Both the position numbers and the translations under genes were made by a program. Of a stretch of DNA of 64,000 nucleotides, positions 34,628 through 44,018 are shown one piece after another. A model generated the notes under the pieces. It was not told the DNA's origin. It did not search any database and was given only the letters and a program-made list of their open reading frames with translations. Numbering within the stretch: position 1 is the first letter of the stretch; each line of letters starts with the position of its first letter. The DNA comes from Halorubrum depositum (GTDB taxonomy: Archaea > Halobacteriota > Halobacteria > Halobacteriales > Haloferacaceae). The stretch covers positions 1,302,001 through 1,366,000 of the forward strand of contig NZ_VCNM01000002.1 in assembly GCF_007671725.1 (NCBI RefSeq), read 5' to 3'.

Positions 34628-36472
34628 ATGACCGAGCCCACGGTGACGCGACTGTTCGGCGGTCCGGGCAGCGGGAAGACCACGGCGCTGCTCGACCGCG
34701 TCGAGGGGATCCTCGAAGACGACGAGGCCGACGTCCGCGACGTGCTCGTCGTCTCGTACACGCGCGCGGCCGCCGCCGAGATCCGCGAGCGCCTCGCGGA
34801 GCGGCTCGACGTCTCCCCCCGCAGCCTCCAGGGGAACGTCAGCACCATGCACGCGAAGGCGTACGAGCTGTTGGACCTCTCCCGGGGCGACGTCGTGGGC
34901 GAGGACGACAAGGAGGCGTTCTGCGAGGAGTACGGCATCGAGTTCGAGGACCAGCACGGCGGCGCCGGCCGCCGGACCGCCCGGTCGACGACGATCGGGA
35001 ACAAGATCATCGCCACCTCCCAGTGGCTCCAGCGCACCGAGCGCGACGTCGCCGACTGGTACGACGTCCCCTTCCAGTGGAACGTCGAGGAGGTCCGGCT
35101 GCCGCCAGAGGAGGACCCCAACGCCCAAGAGGGGAACAAGTACACCCCGACGTGGCCCTCGGACGACGAGCGGATCGACATCCCCGAGACGATCCGCGCG
35201 TGGCGGGCGTACAAGGGCGACAACGACCTCGTCGGCTTCGCGGACATGCTCGAACGGGTCGCGCAGCGCTCGCTCGTCCCCAGCGTCGACTACCTGATCA
35301 TCGACGAGTTCCAGGACATCACGACGCTGCAGTACAACGTCTTCCAGGAATGGCGGCCGCACATGGAGAAGGTGCTCATCGCCGGCGACGACGACCAGGT
35401 CGTCTACGCGTGGCAGGGCGCCGACCCCGACCTCCTGCTGGACACCGACGTCGACGAGGACGTCGTGCTCCCGAACTCCTACCGGCTCCCCTCCGAGATC
35501 CTCAACGTCGTCAACGCGGAGATCCGCCACATCGACAAGCGCCAGGAGAAGGACCTCCACCCGCGCAAGGAGGGCGGCACCGTCGAGGCGATCCAGTCGC
35601 CGTCGATGATCGAGCTCGTCCGGAACGTCCGGTACACGGTCGAGGACGACGAGGGCGACGTGATGTGCCTGTTCCGCGCCCGCTACCAGATGTTCGACTT
35701 CATCGACGAGTTCATCGACCACGGGATCCCGTTCACGATGCTCACGGACGGGCGGATGTGGACCGACCGCGTGCAGGACTACGTCAGCGCGATCGAGAAG
35801 ACCGAGACGGGCGACCCCGTGAACGGCTTGGAGGCCCGCCGGCTCGCCGACATGCTCCAGGACTCGGCGTTCGGGACCCACGACCGCGACGAGTTCTACG
35901 ACTTCCTCGACGACCGCGAGGAGGCCGCCGACGCCGACGACGTCTCGCTGATCGAGGTGACGCCCGAGGAGCTCGACGACCACATCCCGTTCATGCCGGA
36001 CGCCGCGAGCGCCGACGACATGGTCCGGAAGGTGACGAGCTTCCAGCGGAAGTCGATGGGCGCGTACTTCGGCGGCGACTACGAGGGGATGGACCCGACC
36101 CGCGTCCGCGTCGGCACAATCCACTCCGCGAAGGGCCGCGAGGCCGACCACGTGTTCGTCGCGACCGACCTCACGGAGAAGGTCGTCGAGCAGATGGCGG
36201 CCTCCATCGACGACCCGACCGACGTCGACGGCGTCGAGGAGTTCACGAAGGCGACGAGCCCCGTCCCCGTCCTCACCGACAACGAGCGCCGGGTGTTCTA
36301 CGTCGGGATGTCCCGCGCCCGCGAGCGGCTCGTGATCATGGAGAGCCTCATCGGCGGGGCGCCGACGCTCCCGATCAGCGTCCTGCTGTTCAACGAGCTC
36401 CGCGACGAGACCCCCGAGGAGCTCGTCGAGGAGGTCCAGGCCGAGCTGGCGGTCCCCGAACCGGAGCCGTGA
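34628..36472 (+). CDS. UvrD/Rep-type superfamily 1A DNA helicase
   Basis: ATP-driven 3'-5' DNA helicase of 614 residues. Motif I is GGPGSGKTT (11-19), followed by VVSYTRAAAAEIRERL (Ia), IIDEFQDIT (motif II), AGDDDQVVYAWQGADP (III), VGTIHSAKGREADHVFVATD (V) and RRVFYVGMSRARERLVI (VI). All ATPase and DNA-contact motifs look intact. It is shorter than bacterial UvrD and carries haloarchaeal acidic inserts. Its stop is overlapped by the GTG start of the M24 gene. A role in DNA repair or replication-fork processing is likely; the exact pathway is unknown. Confidence 0.9.
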   Translation: MTEPTVTRLFGGPGSGKTTALLDRVEGILEDDEADVRDVLVVSYTRAAAAEIRERLAERLDVSPRSLQGNVSTMHAKAYELLDLSRGDVVGEDDKEAFCEEYGIEFEDQHGGAGRRTARSTTIGNKIIATSQWLQRTERDVADWYDVPFQWNVEEVRLPPEEDPNAQEGNKYTPTWPSDDERIDIPETIRAWRAYKGDNDLVGFADMLERVAQRSLVPSVDYLIIDEFQDITTLQYNVFQEWRPHMEKVLIAGDDDQVVYAWQGADPDLLLDTDVDEDVVLPNSYRLPSEILNVVNAEIRHIDKRQEKDLHPRKEGGTVEAIQSPSMIELVRNVRYTVEDDEGDVMCLFRARYQMFDFIDEFIDHGIPFTMLTDGRMWTDRVQDYVSAIEKTETGDPVNGLEARRLADMLQDSAFGTHDRDEFYDFLDDREEAADADDVSLIEVTPEELDDHIPFMPDAASADDMVRKVTSFQRKSMGAYFGGDYEGMDPTRVRVGTIHSAKGREADHVFVATDLTEKVVEQMAASIDDPTDVDGVEEFTKATSPVPVLTDNERRVFYVGMSRARERLVIMESLIGGAPTLPISVLLFNELRDETPEELVEEVQAELAVPEPEP

Positions 36473-37860
36473 GCGACGGGAGCGGCGGCCGAGACGTCGC
36501 GCCCGCCGGAAGCGATCCACACCTCCGACCCCTCCGGACCGATCTCACCCCGATCGTCGAGGCGATCGAGGCCGCCGACGCCGACGCGTTCGTCGCCGTC
36601 GGCGACCGCTTCGACGACGACCTGCGGTATCTCACGCGCTTTTCCGGACCGGACCGGGCGTACGCGTTGGTGGTGGTCCCCAGAGGGAACGCCGAGCGCG
36701 GCGACAGCGGAGACGAGACCGACGCCCCCCGTGCCGTCTGCTGTGCCCCCGCCCTGTTCGCCGAGCAGGCCGAGCGGGAGTTCGTCGCCGGCGCGAGGGC
36801 TCGACACGGCGGTGGCGACGGAAGCGTCGACACCGCCTTCCACGACGGCGTCGCCCGCGAGGTGCAGACCGAGAGCGTCGGCGATCACGCCGGGGAGCGC
36901 GCGGCCGCGGCGGTCGCGGACCTGCTCGGCGACTCCGGGGGCGCCTCCACCGTCCTCGTCCCGCCGTCGATCCCCCACGACGCCGCCGTCTACCTCGAAC
37001 GCGCGGGCAACGAACTCGCGTCGACCGACGCGGTGACGACGGCGCGGGCCCGGAAGACCGACGCCGAAGTCGACCGCCTCCGCCGCGTCCAGCGCGCGAC
37101 GGCCGCGGGGATGGCCCGCGCCGAGACCGTGCTGGCGGGCTCGGAGACCGTGCCGGCGGGCTCGGAGACCGTGCCGGCGGACTCGGAGGCCGACGAGGCC
37201 GAGGCGGGGAGACCGGTCCTCCGCTGGGAGGGCGCCCCGCTGACGACCGAGCGGCTCCGCCGCGAGGTGAACGCAGTCCTCGCCGCCCGCGGCGTCCGCG
37301 ACGCCGGCAACACCGTGATCGGCGCCGGGCCGTCGGCGGCGGACCTCCACTACGTCGGCGACGAGCCGGTCCGGCCGGGCGAGACGGTCCTGCTCGACGT
37401 CTCGCCGCGCGGCCCCGACGGCTACTACGGCGACATGACCCGGACGTTCGTCGTCGACGGCGACGGCGGGTGGGAGCGTCGTGCGTACGTCGCGGTCGAG
37501 GCCGCCCGGGAGGCCGCGCTCGCGGAGGTCGAACCGGGCGTCCCGGCCAAGACCGTCCACGGCGAGGCGGCCGCCGAGCTGGCCGCGTACGGGTTCGACC
37601 CGAACGCCGACGAGGGAGAGACCGGGTTCACCCACGGCACCGGCCACGGCGTGGGGATGAGCCTCCACGAGTCGCCGTCGCTGTCGGGCGCGGGCGAGCT
37701 ACGGCCGGGCCACGTCGTGACGATAGAGCCCGGCGTCTACGATCCCGACGTGGGGGGCGTCCGGCTGGAGGACCTCGTCGTCGTCACCGAGGACGGGTAC
37801 GAGATCCTCGCGGAGTACCCGTTCGGGATCGTGCCGGAAGCGCGCGACGGGCGCGAGTGA
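36469..37860 (+). CDS. M24 family peptidase, divergent Xaa-Pro aminopeptidase
   Basis: 463 residues from the GTG at 36469-36471, which overlaps the helicase stop (GTGA), so translation is probably coupled. The N-terminal creatinase-like domain is long and acidic. The catalytic domain keeps the ligands: both Asp in LLDVSPRGPDGYYGDMTRT, His in HGTGHGVGMSLHES, and Glu in IEPGVYDPD and VRLEDLVVVT. An unusual 21-residue insert made of three VxAGSET-like repeats (37129-37191) separates the two domains. The protein may trim X-Pro peptides; the functional link to the helicase is unclear. Confidence 0.88.
   Translation: MSDGSGGRDVAPAGSDPHLRPLRTDLTPIVEAIEAADADAFVAVGDRFDDDLRYLTRFSGPDRAYALVVVPRGNAERGDSGDETDAPRAVCCAPALFAEQAEREFVAGARARHGGGDGSVDTAFHDGVAREVQTESVGDHAGERAAAAVADLLGDSGGASTVLVPPSIPHDAAVYLERAGNELASTDAVTTARARKTDAEVDRLRRVQRATAAGMARAETVLAGSETVPAGSETVPADSEADEAEAGRPVLRWEGAPLTTERLRREVNAVLAARGVRDAGNTVIGAGPSAADLHYVGDEPVRPGETVLLDVSPRGPDGYYGDMTRTFVVDGDGGWERRAYVAVEAAREAALAEVEPGVPAKTVHGEAAAELAAYGFDPNADEGETGFTHGTGHGVGMSLHESPSLSGAGELRPGHVVTIEPGVYDPDVGGVRLEDLVVVTEDGYEILAEYPFGIVPEARDGRE
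37129..37191 (+). repeat. Three tandem 21-base repeats inside the M24 gene
   Basis: Units encode VLAGSET, VPAGSET and VPADSEA, in frame and nearly identical at DNA level. They lie in an interdomain linker, so copy-number change by slippage would alter only linker length. Confidence 0.9.
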
Positions 37861-37878
37861 GGACGCCTCGGCCGCCGA

Positions 37879-38154
37879 TCACTTCTCGACGGATTCCCCG
37901 TCGGACTCCGCGGCGACCGACTCGTCCCCGGGCCGGAACTGCCGGGGGAGCAGCCCCGAGACCAGCCCGCGGAGGATCCGGCCCGGGTCGAGGAAGTACT
38001 GGGGGAGCACGACCATCGCGACGGCGACGACCAACAGCCCGGCGCCGAGCGCGAGCTCGCCGGCGAACAGCCGGACGACGGCGTAGTTCGCGAGCGGCAG
38101 CGCGAACACGAGCGACGCCGCCAGCCCGATCATGTCCATCAGCCCGAGGTTCAT
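37879..38154 (-). CDS. Small membrane protein, two spans
   Basis: 91 residues: MNLGLMDMIGLAASLVFALP, a first hydrophobic span (about 5-25), a second span (LALGAGLLVVAVAMVVLPQY, about 34-53), then FLDPGRILRGLVSGLLPRQF and an acidic tail. It is a conserved-looking haloarchaeal membrane protein of unknown role. It converges with the M24 gene (18-base gap) and is divergent from ribE. Confidence 0.7.
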   Translation of the reverse strand: MNLGLMDMIGLAASLVFALPLANYAVVRLFAGELALGAGLLVVAVAMVVLPQYFLDPGRILRGLVSGLLPRQFRPGDESVAAESDGESVEK

Positions 38155-38306
38155 TGGCGGCGGGTTGGCGCCGGGCGTTCAAAAGGGGCCCGGCGGCGAC
38201 CGCTCGAAACGGGACGCGGCGGCGACGCGACGGCGACGCCGGTGGGGCGGATCGAAACGCCACCCGAACACCGAACCGATATGTGTCGCGCGCGCCCAGT
38301 TCCGGT

Positions 38307-38924
38307 ATGTTCACCGGCATCGTCGAGGGCACCGGCACGGTCCGCGACCGGACCGAGACCGCCGACGGGCTCCGACTTCGGATCGGCGTCGACGGGTTCG
38401 ACGACCTCCACCACGGCCAGTCGATAAGCGTCAGCGGCGTCTGCCTGACCGTCGAGGAGTACGCGGTCGGCGACGAGGAGTCCGACGACGACGGCTGGTT
38501 CGAGGTGTTCCTCGCGAGCGAGACGGTCGCGAAGACGTACCTCGGGGAGCTCCGCGAGGGCGACGCGGTCAACGTCGAGCGCGCCATGCCCGCCGACGGT
38601 CGGTTCGACGGCCACGTCGTGCAGGGCCACGTCGACACCGTCGCCGAGGTGACGGGGATCGAGCGCGTCGGCGAGGACTGGCGGTTCGCGTTCGCGATCC
38701 CCGAGGGCCACGCCGACTACCTCGTCGACAAGGGGTCGGTGACGCTCGACGGGATCTCGCTGACGGTCGCCGAGAAGCGCGACGGCGAGTTCGACGTCGC
38801 GATCATCCCGACGACGTACGAGCTGACGACGCTCTCGGAGAAGTCGGTCGGCGACCCGATCCACTTGGAGGTCGACGTGATCGCGAAGTACGTCGAGAAC
38901 ATGGTCGACGGGTACGCTGGATAG
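38307..38924 (+). CDS. ribE: Riboflavin synthase (alpha type, RibE)
   Basis: Dismutates two 6,7-dimethyl-8-ribityllumazine molecules to riboflavin. The 205 residues show the two homologous barrels: MFTGIVEGTGTVRDR and ISVSGVCLTVEEY in the first, RFDGHVVQGHVDTVAEVTG and GSVTLDGISLTVAEK in the second, then VDVIAKYVENMV at the end. This bacterial-type enzyme is typical of haloarchaea, whereas many other archaea use a different (RibC-type) synthase. A short Asp/Glu insert (EESDDDGW) is halophilic. It lies apart from ribK-ribB, 8.2 kb downstream. Confidence 0.94.
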   Translation: MFTGIVEGTGTVRDRTETADGLRLRIGVDGFDDLHHGQSISVSGVCLTVEEYAVGDEESDDDGWFEVFLASETVAKTYLGELREGDAVNVERAMPADGRFDGHVVQGHVDTVAEVTGIERVGEDWRFAFAIPEGHADYLVDKGSVTLDGISLTVAEKRDGEFDVAIIPTTYELTTLSEKSVGDPIHLEVDVIAKYVENMVDGYAG

Positions 38925-38940
38925 CCCCTTTCCCGGCGCC

Positions 38941-39639
38941 TTACGCGTCCTTCGCGCCCTTCACCGTCTCGCGGACCGCGTCGACGCCCTCGTCGTGAAG
39001 CAGGTCGCCGACGACGATCACGTCGCTGTGGGCGGCCATCTCGTTGGCCGACTCGTAGTCGTGAATTCCGCCGCCGTAGAAGAGGGTGGCGTCGTCGAGC
39101 GCGTCGTGGGCGGCGCCGACCTTCTCCGTGTCCCCGAAGGTGCCGGAGTACTCGACGTAGACGATCTCCTGGCCGAACATCCGTTCGGCGACCTTCGCGT
39201 ACGCCCCCACGTCGTCGGCGCTGAGGTCGCAGTCGGCCTGGGTCAGCTGGGCGACCGACGCCTCGGGGTTCAGCACGATGTACGCCTCGGTGTGCGTCCG
39301 GTCCCAGTCGAGGTCGTCGATGCGGACCCACTCCTTGTGGGCGCCCGTGATCCAGAAGGGGCCGCCGGCGTTGAACACCGTCGGGATCAGGTAGCCGTCG
39401 AGCGCCGGCGAGTCGATGACGACGCCCGGGTTCGACGGCTCCTGGTACAGCGGGACGTCGTACTCGGCCGCGGCGTCGACGACGCGCGTCATCTTCTCCG
39501 CGGTGATGTCGAGGGTCCCGCCGATCTCGATCGCGTCGGTGCCGGTGCGGCAGACGTCCTCGAAGGTCTCGCCGTCCCGCAGCTCCTTGTCGGGATCGAC
39601 CTTCAGCACGTGGTCCCAGTCGTCCCACGGGTTGCTCAT
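38941..39639 (-). CDS. Geranylgeranylglyceryl phosphate synthase
   Basis: Prenyltransferase that forms the first ether bond of archaeal lipids from sn-glycerol 1-phosphate and GGPP. The 232 residues of a TIM barrel read [93 protein letters not shown] and [20 protein letters not shown], with VVGDLLHD near the end. The last two are the phosphate-binding glycine motifs. The ATG at 39637-39639 is preferred; a GTG fifteen bases upstream is possible. It belongs to the same pathway as carS. Confidence 0.93.
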   Translation of the reverse strand: MSNPWDDWDHVLKVDPDKELRDGETFEDVCRTGTDAIEIGGTLDITAEKMTRVVDAAAEYDVPLYQEPSNPGVVIDSPALDGYLIPTVFNAGGPFWITGAHKEWVRIDDLDWDRTHTEAYIVLNPEASVAQLTQADCDLSADDVGAYAKVAERMFGQEIVYVEYSGTFGDTEKVGAAHDALDDATLFYGGGIHDYESANEMAAHSDVIVVGDLLHDEGVDAVRETVKGAKDA

Positions 39640-39755
39640 CGGGAACGACTCCACCGGGCGGCACCAAAAAGGTGCGGAACCTGCCTCGTCGGTCCGGGGA
39701 CGGCGACGCTCCTCCCCGACACCGGACGACGCGGAAGGCGGCCGAACGACCCCGG

Positions 39756-40835
39756 TCAGAGCAGGTCGTCGAGCTCGTCGTTGTCGAACGCGGACGCGGG
39801 GTCGACCCGCTCTTCCGGCTCGTCGCGGACCGCCTGCCGGGCGCGTTCGAGGAACTCCTCCACCCGGCGGGAGCGCTCGACGCCGCCGAGCAGCACGAGC
39901 GCCGCGATCCGGTCGGAGTCGAGCGGGAAATCACCGCCGCGCACCTGCATCGATCCCGTCTCCTCCTGGAGCCACTTTCGCGCCTTCTCCGCGCCCTTCC
40001 GGGAGATGCGGTCGGGGTCGCCCGCGACGGCGACGAGGGCGGCGTCGGCCTCGGTCGCGCTCGGGAGCGACATCCCCGTCATCACCGCGCTTCGGACCGT
40101 ACTCATCACGGTCGTGACGTTCTCCTCGGCGTCCTCGGCGGCCGGGGCCGAGGCGAACCCGACGGCCGCCATCCCGCCGGCCCGCAGCGTGTTGATCACC
40201 TCGCTCGTGTCGACGACCGACTCGGCGACGCCCTCGACCGACTCGCCGGCGGCCAGGAGGAGCCCGACGCGCCGCGCCATCGACTCGTTGATCGCGGCGA
40301 AGCCGCCCTCCACCGACTCCCCCGAGGCGCGCCACGCGTCGTTGTCGAGCAGTATCGTCGCGTCCGCCTCCCGCACCAGCGTCTTCAGCGACCGCCCCGC
40401 GTTCACCTGGTACATCGCCCCCTCGTCGCGGCCGGGGAGGATGCCGATCGCGTACACCGGGACGTCGTACACCCGGCTCAGCTCGCGGACGAGGACGGGC
40501 GCGCCGCCCGAGCCGGTGCCGCCGCCGAGCCCGGCGACCACGAACAGCGCCTCGGCCTCCGCGGTCACCTTCGACGCGAGCGCGTCCAGCACCTCGACGG
40601 CGTCTTCGTCCATCACCTCGGCGCCCAGCTCGTTGTCGCCGCCGACGCCGTGTCCGTTCACCCTGGACTGCCCGACGAGGACCGTGTCGAGCGGGAGCGG
40701 GTCGAGGTCCCCCGCGGCCGTGTTGACCGCGAGCGCGTCCAGCACCGCGCCGTAGCCGGCGTCGGCGTCGAACTGCGCGAGAGCGGTCGCGAGCTTCCCG
40801 CCCGCCTGTCCGACGCCGAGGAGGACTGTCTTCAT
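39756..40835 (-). CDS. cetZ: CetZ-type tubulin/FtsZ superfamily GTPase
   Basis: Cytoskeletal GTPase that in haloarchaea controls cell shape. The 359 residues start [19 protein letters not shown], with the nucleotide-binding G1 segment. The tubulin signature GGGTGSGG is at 104-111, and [20 protein letters not shown] follows as the linker region. The C-terminal domain contains the T7-loop area. The tail ([19 protein letters not shown]) is a short acidic peptide. The protein lacks the FtsZ-specific C terminus and fits the CetZ group; I cannot tell which paralogue. GTATTACGC (40859-40867) serves as its TATA-like box in a 75-base divergent promoter region. Confidence 0.9.
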   Translation of the reverse strand: MKTVLLGVGQAGGKLATALAQFDADAGYGAVLDALAVNTAAGDLDPLPLDTVLVGQSRVNGHGVGGDNELGAEVMDEDAVEVLDALASKVTAEAEALFVVAGLGGGTGSGGAPVLVRELSRVYDVPVYAIGILPGRDEGAMYQVNAGRSLKTLVREADATILLDNDAWRASGESVEGGFAAINESMARRVGLLLAAGESVEGVAESVVDTSEVINTLRAGGMAAVGFASAPAAEDAEENVTTVMSTVRSAVMTGMSLPSATEADAALVAVAGDPDRISRKGAEKARKWLQEETGSMQVRGGDFPLDSDRIAALVLLGGVERSRRVEEFLERARQAVRDEPEERVDPASAFDNDELDDLL

Positions 40836-40858
40836 GATCCGAAGGTTACCAATCCGGC

Positions 40859-40887
40859 GTATTACGCTTTCCCCCGAGATTTAAGTA
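40859..40887. promoter_or_regulatory. Divergent promoter pair between cetZ and the coiled-coil gene
   Basis: Leftward box GCGTAATAC (complement of 40859-40867) is 24-32 bases from the cetZ ATG. Rightward GATTTAAGTA (40878-40887) is 24-33 bases from the ATG at 40911. Both predict leaderless transcripts. Confidence 0.55.
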
Positions 40888-40910
40888 CGAAATCGAGGCC
40901 AACCGGGAGC

Positions 40911-41483
40911 ATGTCGAACGCCACCGACGAGAGAAGCCGGCCGTCGGGCCGCAGAGAGGAGACGACCGCCGAGGCCGACGAGACAGCGGACGCCGACGGA
41001 CCGAGCGACGTGAGCAACGGAGACCGGCTCGACGAGCGCCTCGGCGCCGTCGAGCGGGCCCTGACCGCGTCCGACGCGACGGTCGCCGACCTCGGCGACG
41101 GCGCCGCCGCGGCCGCGGAACGCGAGGCGCTGGAGTCGCGCGTGGAAGAGCTCGAGTCTCGCGTCGAGGAGCTGGAGGCCGCCACGCAGGCGATTCGGGG
41201 GTACGTGGGATCGGTTCGGGCCGTCAACCGCGAAGTCGAACGACGAGCCGACCTCGCGTTAGCGAGAGCGAGCCGAGGCGAGGACGCCGACCGAGCCACC
41301 GAACGCCCGAGAGACGGGCTCCCCGCCGACGCGGTGCCGAGCGAGGACGCCCTCGACGCCGCCGTGCCGGAGGACGATCCCCGCGCGCCGGAAGCGGCGG
41401 ATCGGGACGCTGTCGATGGGGAAGACGGCGGGAACGAGTCGCGGCGAGACGGCCCCTTGGACCGACTCCGTGAGTCCCTGTAG
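40911..41483 (+). CDS. Acidic coiled-coil protein upstream of the pilus operon (DUF7310-like)
   Basis: 190 residues. The first 40 are disordered and acidic. A coiled coil runs from about 42 to 110 with the repeated REALESRVEELESRVEELE heptads and ATQAIRGYVGSVRAVNREVE. The tail is disordered. I remember a haloarchaeal family of this shape (DUF7310) placed at the head of PilB/PilC operons; that link is from memory. It has its own promoter and precedes the next gene by 78 bases, so it may be the first cistron. Confidence 0.72.
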   Translation: MSNATDERSRPSGRREETTAEADETADADGPSDVSNGDRLDERLGAVERALTASDATVADLGDGAAAAAEREALESRVEELESRVEELEAATQAIRGYVGSVRAVNREVERRADLALARASRGEDADRATERPRDGLPADAVPSEDALDAAVPEDDPRAPEAADRDAVDGEDGGNESRRDGPLDRLRESL

Positions 41484-41561
41484 GGCGGACCACGCGACGG
41501 GTTCGGGGAGCGCGGCGCTGACCGCGGGTGCGGCGCGGATCGCGAGTGCGGCGAGCGAACC

Positions 41562-42059
41562 GTGATCCGCGTCGTCCTCACGGTCCTCGTCGCCGTCGCC
41601 CTCCTCGCGGCCGCGACGCCGGCGCTGGAGGACGCCCGGGCGACCACGACCGCCGAGCGGCTCGAGGCCGAGACGGACCGCGTCGAGCGGGCCGTCGGCG
41701 GCCTCGTCGCGGGCTCCGTGAGCGTCGGGGATCCGTCGCTCGCCGCGCGGACGACGGTGATCGTCCGCGCGCCGAGCGGGTTCGGGGCGGCGCCGATCGA
41801 CCGCGTCGCGCTCGTGGAGATCGGGGACGGCGGCGGGGCGGCGACCGTAGAGTCGGGCGTCACGGACGCGGACGTCGCGCTCCGCTATCGGATCGACGGC
41901 GGACCCGAACGGACCGCGCCGATCGCGCCCGGAGGCGTCGATGCGGCGGTCGCGGTCGACGGCGGCGCGATCGCGCTCCGGCCGGGCGGCGAGAGCCGAC
42001 TGGTGCTCCGCCTCGTCGACGACGGCGGGCCGACCGTCCGGATCGCCAGGGTCGGGTGA
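41562..42059 (+). CDS. Secreted or membrane-anchored protein of the pilus operon (DUF7311-like)
   Basis: 165 residues from a GTG: MIRVVLTVLVAVALLAAATP is a signal-anchor helix. The remainder is a beta-rich domain outside the membrane (TTVIVRAPSGFGAAPIDRVA, GGESRLVLRLVDDGGPTVRI). It lies 33 bases ahead of the PilB-like gene, whose own TATA box is directly after this stop. It is a likely accessory subunit of the pilus machine. The family name is from memory. Confidence 0.7.
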   Translation: MIRVVLTVLVAVALLAAATPALEDARATTTAERLEAETDRVERAVGGLVAGSVSVGDPSLAARTTVIVRAPSGFGAAPIDRVALVEIGDGGGAATVESGVTDADVALRYRIDGGPERTAPIAPGGVDAAVAVDGGAIALRPGGESRLVLRLVDDGGPTVRIARVG

Positions 42060-42061
42060 GC

Positions 42062-42071
42062 GTTTATATAC
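42062..42071 (+). promoter_or_regulatory. TATA-like element of the pilB-like gene
   Basis: GTTTATATAC starts three bases after the previous stop and lies 22-31 bases before the GTG at 42093, so pilB probably has its own leaderless transcript. Confidence 0.6.
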
Positions 42072-42092
42072 GATGCCGGGAGCACGCCCGCC

Positions 42093-44018
42093 GTGAACCT
42101 CGATCTCCCCTCGCTGTCGCGGAGCGGCGACGGCGAGCCGTCGCTGCGATCGCTACCGTGGACCGACGACGAGCGGGACTGTCGGTGTGAGCCGTCGTTC
42201 CGAGAGCCGGTCGGCACGGGCGTCGGCGACCGGGTCGTGCTCGCGGTCGACGCCGGGGAGTGTCCCGGCCGCGGCGACCTCGCCGAGAGCCCGGACTGCC
42301 TCGCGACCGTCGTCGAGGCGCTCACCGAGCGCGACGCCGACGTGATCAGGACCCGTCACCGGGGAAGAGAGCGGGCGTACGCCGGGCGGGCCGCCGCGTG
42401 CCTCGTCGCGGCGGGGCGGTTCCGCGAGCGCGTGGGATTCCACGAGACGCGGCTCGCCGACCGCGTGGCGCGCGATCCGGTCGGCGCCGCTCGGGAGGCC
42501 GCCGGACGGGAGGGACCGCCGGCCCGGATCGCCGCGGAGACGGGCCTGTCAGCGGTCGTCGAGAGCGCCGAGGGGGTCGGAGACGCGTTGCGAGCACACG
42601 TCGGGCCCCGTATCGCGGCCGCACGGGTCGCGACCGCGCCGCCGCCCGGGGCCGTGCTCGCCGACCGCTGGGAGCTCGACACCGGCGCTACCGTCCGGCT
42701 GTACGAGGGGTCGGGACCGCTCCGGACGTACCACCTCACGCCGCCGGTCCGGGAGCTCGACGACGGAGCGATCGACCGGCTCGGCGACGCCAAGCGGCGG
42801 CTGCTCGACGATCCGACCGGCGGAGAGCGGGCGCCCGGTCGCGCGGCGCGAGCGGCCGCCGAGGACGGCGACCCCGTCTCGACGCTGGCCGAGGTGCTCC
42901 GGCGACACACGCGCGGATACGGCGCGTTCGAGCACGTGTTCGCCGACGATCGGGTGAGCGACGCGACGCTGTCGGCGCCGGTGACCGAGAACCCGCTCCG
43001 GGTCGTCGTCGACGGCGAGCGCTGCCGGACGAACGTGCGGCTCCCGCCCGAGGGGGCCGCCACGCTGGCCTCCCGGCTCCGGCGAACCAGCGGGCGGGGA
43101 TTCTCCCGGGCGAGCCCCACGCTCGACGCGACGCTGGAGACGGACGCGGGCCGCGTCCGCGTGGCCGCGACGACCGACCCCGCCAGCGACGGGCTCTCGT
43201 TCGCGTTCCGCCGCGGCGACGCCGAGGCGTGGACCCTCGCGCGGCTCGCGGACGTCGGGACGGTCACCCCGGCCGCCGCGGGGCTCCTCTCCGTCGCCGT
43301 CGAGCGCGGCGTGACGGGGCTCGTGGCCGGCGGGCGCGGCGCCGGGAAGACGACCGCGCTCGGCGCGCTCCTGTGGGAGCTTCCCGCGGAGACGCGGTCG
43401 ATCCTGATAGAGGACACGCCCGAGCTCCCGGCGAGCGCCCTGACAGGCGCCGGCCGAGACGCGCAGCGGCTCCGCGTCGGCGACGGGGCGGAGCCGTCGC
43501 CGAGCGACGCCGTCCGGACCGCGCTCCGGCTCGGCGGCGGCGCGATCGTCGTCGGTGAGGTCCGCGGCGAGGAGGCGCAGGCCCTCTACGAGGCGATGCG
43601 CGTCGGCGCGGCCGGCGAGACGGTGCTGGGGACGATCCACGGAGAGGATCCGGGCGCCGTCCGAGAGCGAGTCGTCTCCGATCTCGGCGTGTCGCCCTCG
43701 TCGTTCGCCGCGACCGACCTGATCGTCCTCCTCGACGATCACCGCGTCGACGCGATCGCCGAGGTGGTCGGTCACGGAGACGGCGCCGCGTTCGACCCGC
43801 TGTTCGAGCGCACGGCCGGAGGGCTGACCCCGACCGGGCGGATAGACCGCGGCGAGAGCCGGCTCGTCGAGCGGCTCGCGGGGACCGAGGAGTCGTACGC
43901 CGCGGCCAAGGCGGCCGTCGAGGAACGCGGCGAGCGGATCCGCGAGGCGGTCGCCACCGGTCGGACGGAGCCGGAGCGGTACGTCGAGTTCGTCGCCGCG
44001 AGCGGTGAGATCGAATGA
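42093..44018 (+). CDS. Type II/IV secretion ATPase, PilB-like
   Basis: Assembly motor of a type IV pilus-like machine, 641 residues from a GTG. The N-terminal domain contains several Cys (DCRCEPSF, GECPGRGDL, PDCLATV) that may bind a metal. The ATPase core shows Walker A GGRGAGKTT (413-421, K419), Asp-box-like ILIEDTPELPA, Walker B GAIVVGEVRGEEAQALYEAM and the His-box GTIHGEDPGAVRERV. It is distinct from the archaellum ATPase. Its last four bases overlap the PilC-like start (ATGA). Its substrate may be the pilin at 27438 or unlinked pilins. Confidence 0.88.
   Translation: MNLDLPSLSRSGDGEPSLRSLPWTDDERDCRCEPSFREPVGTGVGDRVVLAVDAGECPGRGDLAESPDCLATVVEALTERDADVIRTRHRGRERAYAGRAAACLVAAGRFRERVGFHETRLADRVARDPVGAAREAAGREGPPARIAAETGLSAVVESAEGVGDALRAHVGPRIAAARVATAPPPGAVLADRWELDTGATVRLYEGSGPLRTYHLTPPVRELDDGAIDRLGDAKRRLLDDPTGGERAPGRAARAAAEDGDPVSTLAEVLRRHTRGYGAFEHVFADDRVSDATLSAPVTENPLRVVVDGERCRTNVRLPPEGAATLASRLRRTSGRGFSRASPTLDATLETDAGRVRVAATTDPASDGLSFAFRRGDAEAWTLARLADVGTVTPAAAGLLSVAVERGVTGLVAGGRGAGKTTALGALLWELPAETRSILIEDTPELPASALTGAGRDAQRLRVGDGAEPSPSDAVRTALRLGGGAIVVGEVRGEEAQALYEAMRVGAAGETVLGTIHGEDPGAVRERVVSDLGVSPSSFAATDLIVLLDDHRVDAIAEVVGHGDGAAFDPLFERTAGGLTPTGRIDRGESRLVERLAGTEESYAAAKAAVEERGERIREAVATGRTEPERYVEFVAASGEIE

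Noticed and set aside
35023-37860. 945-codon frame suggesting a helicase-peptidase fusion
   Set aside because: The first 480 codons are an out-of-frame shadow of the helicase. The peptidase starts at the GTG at 36469.
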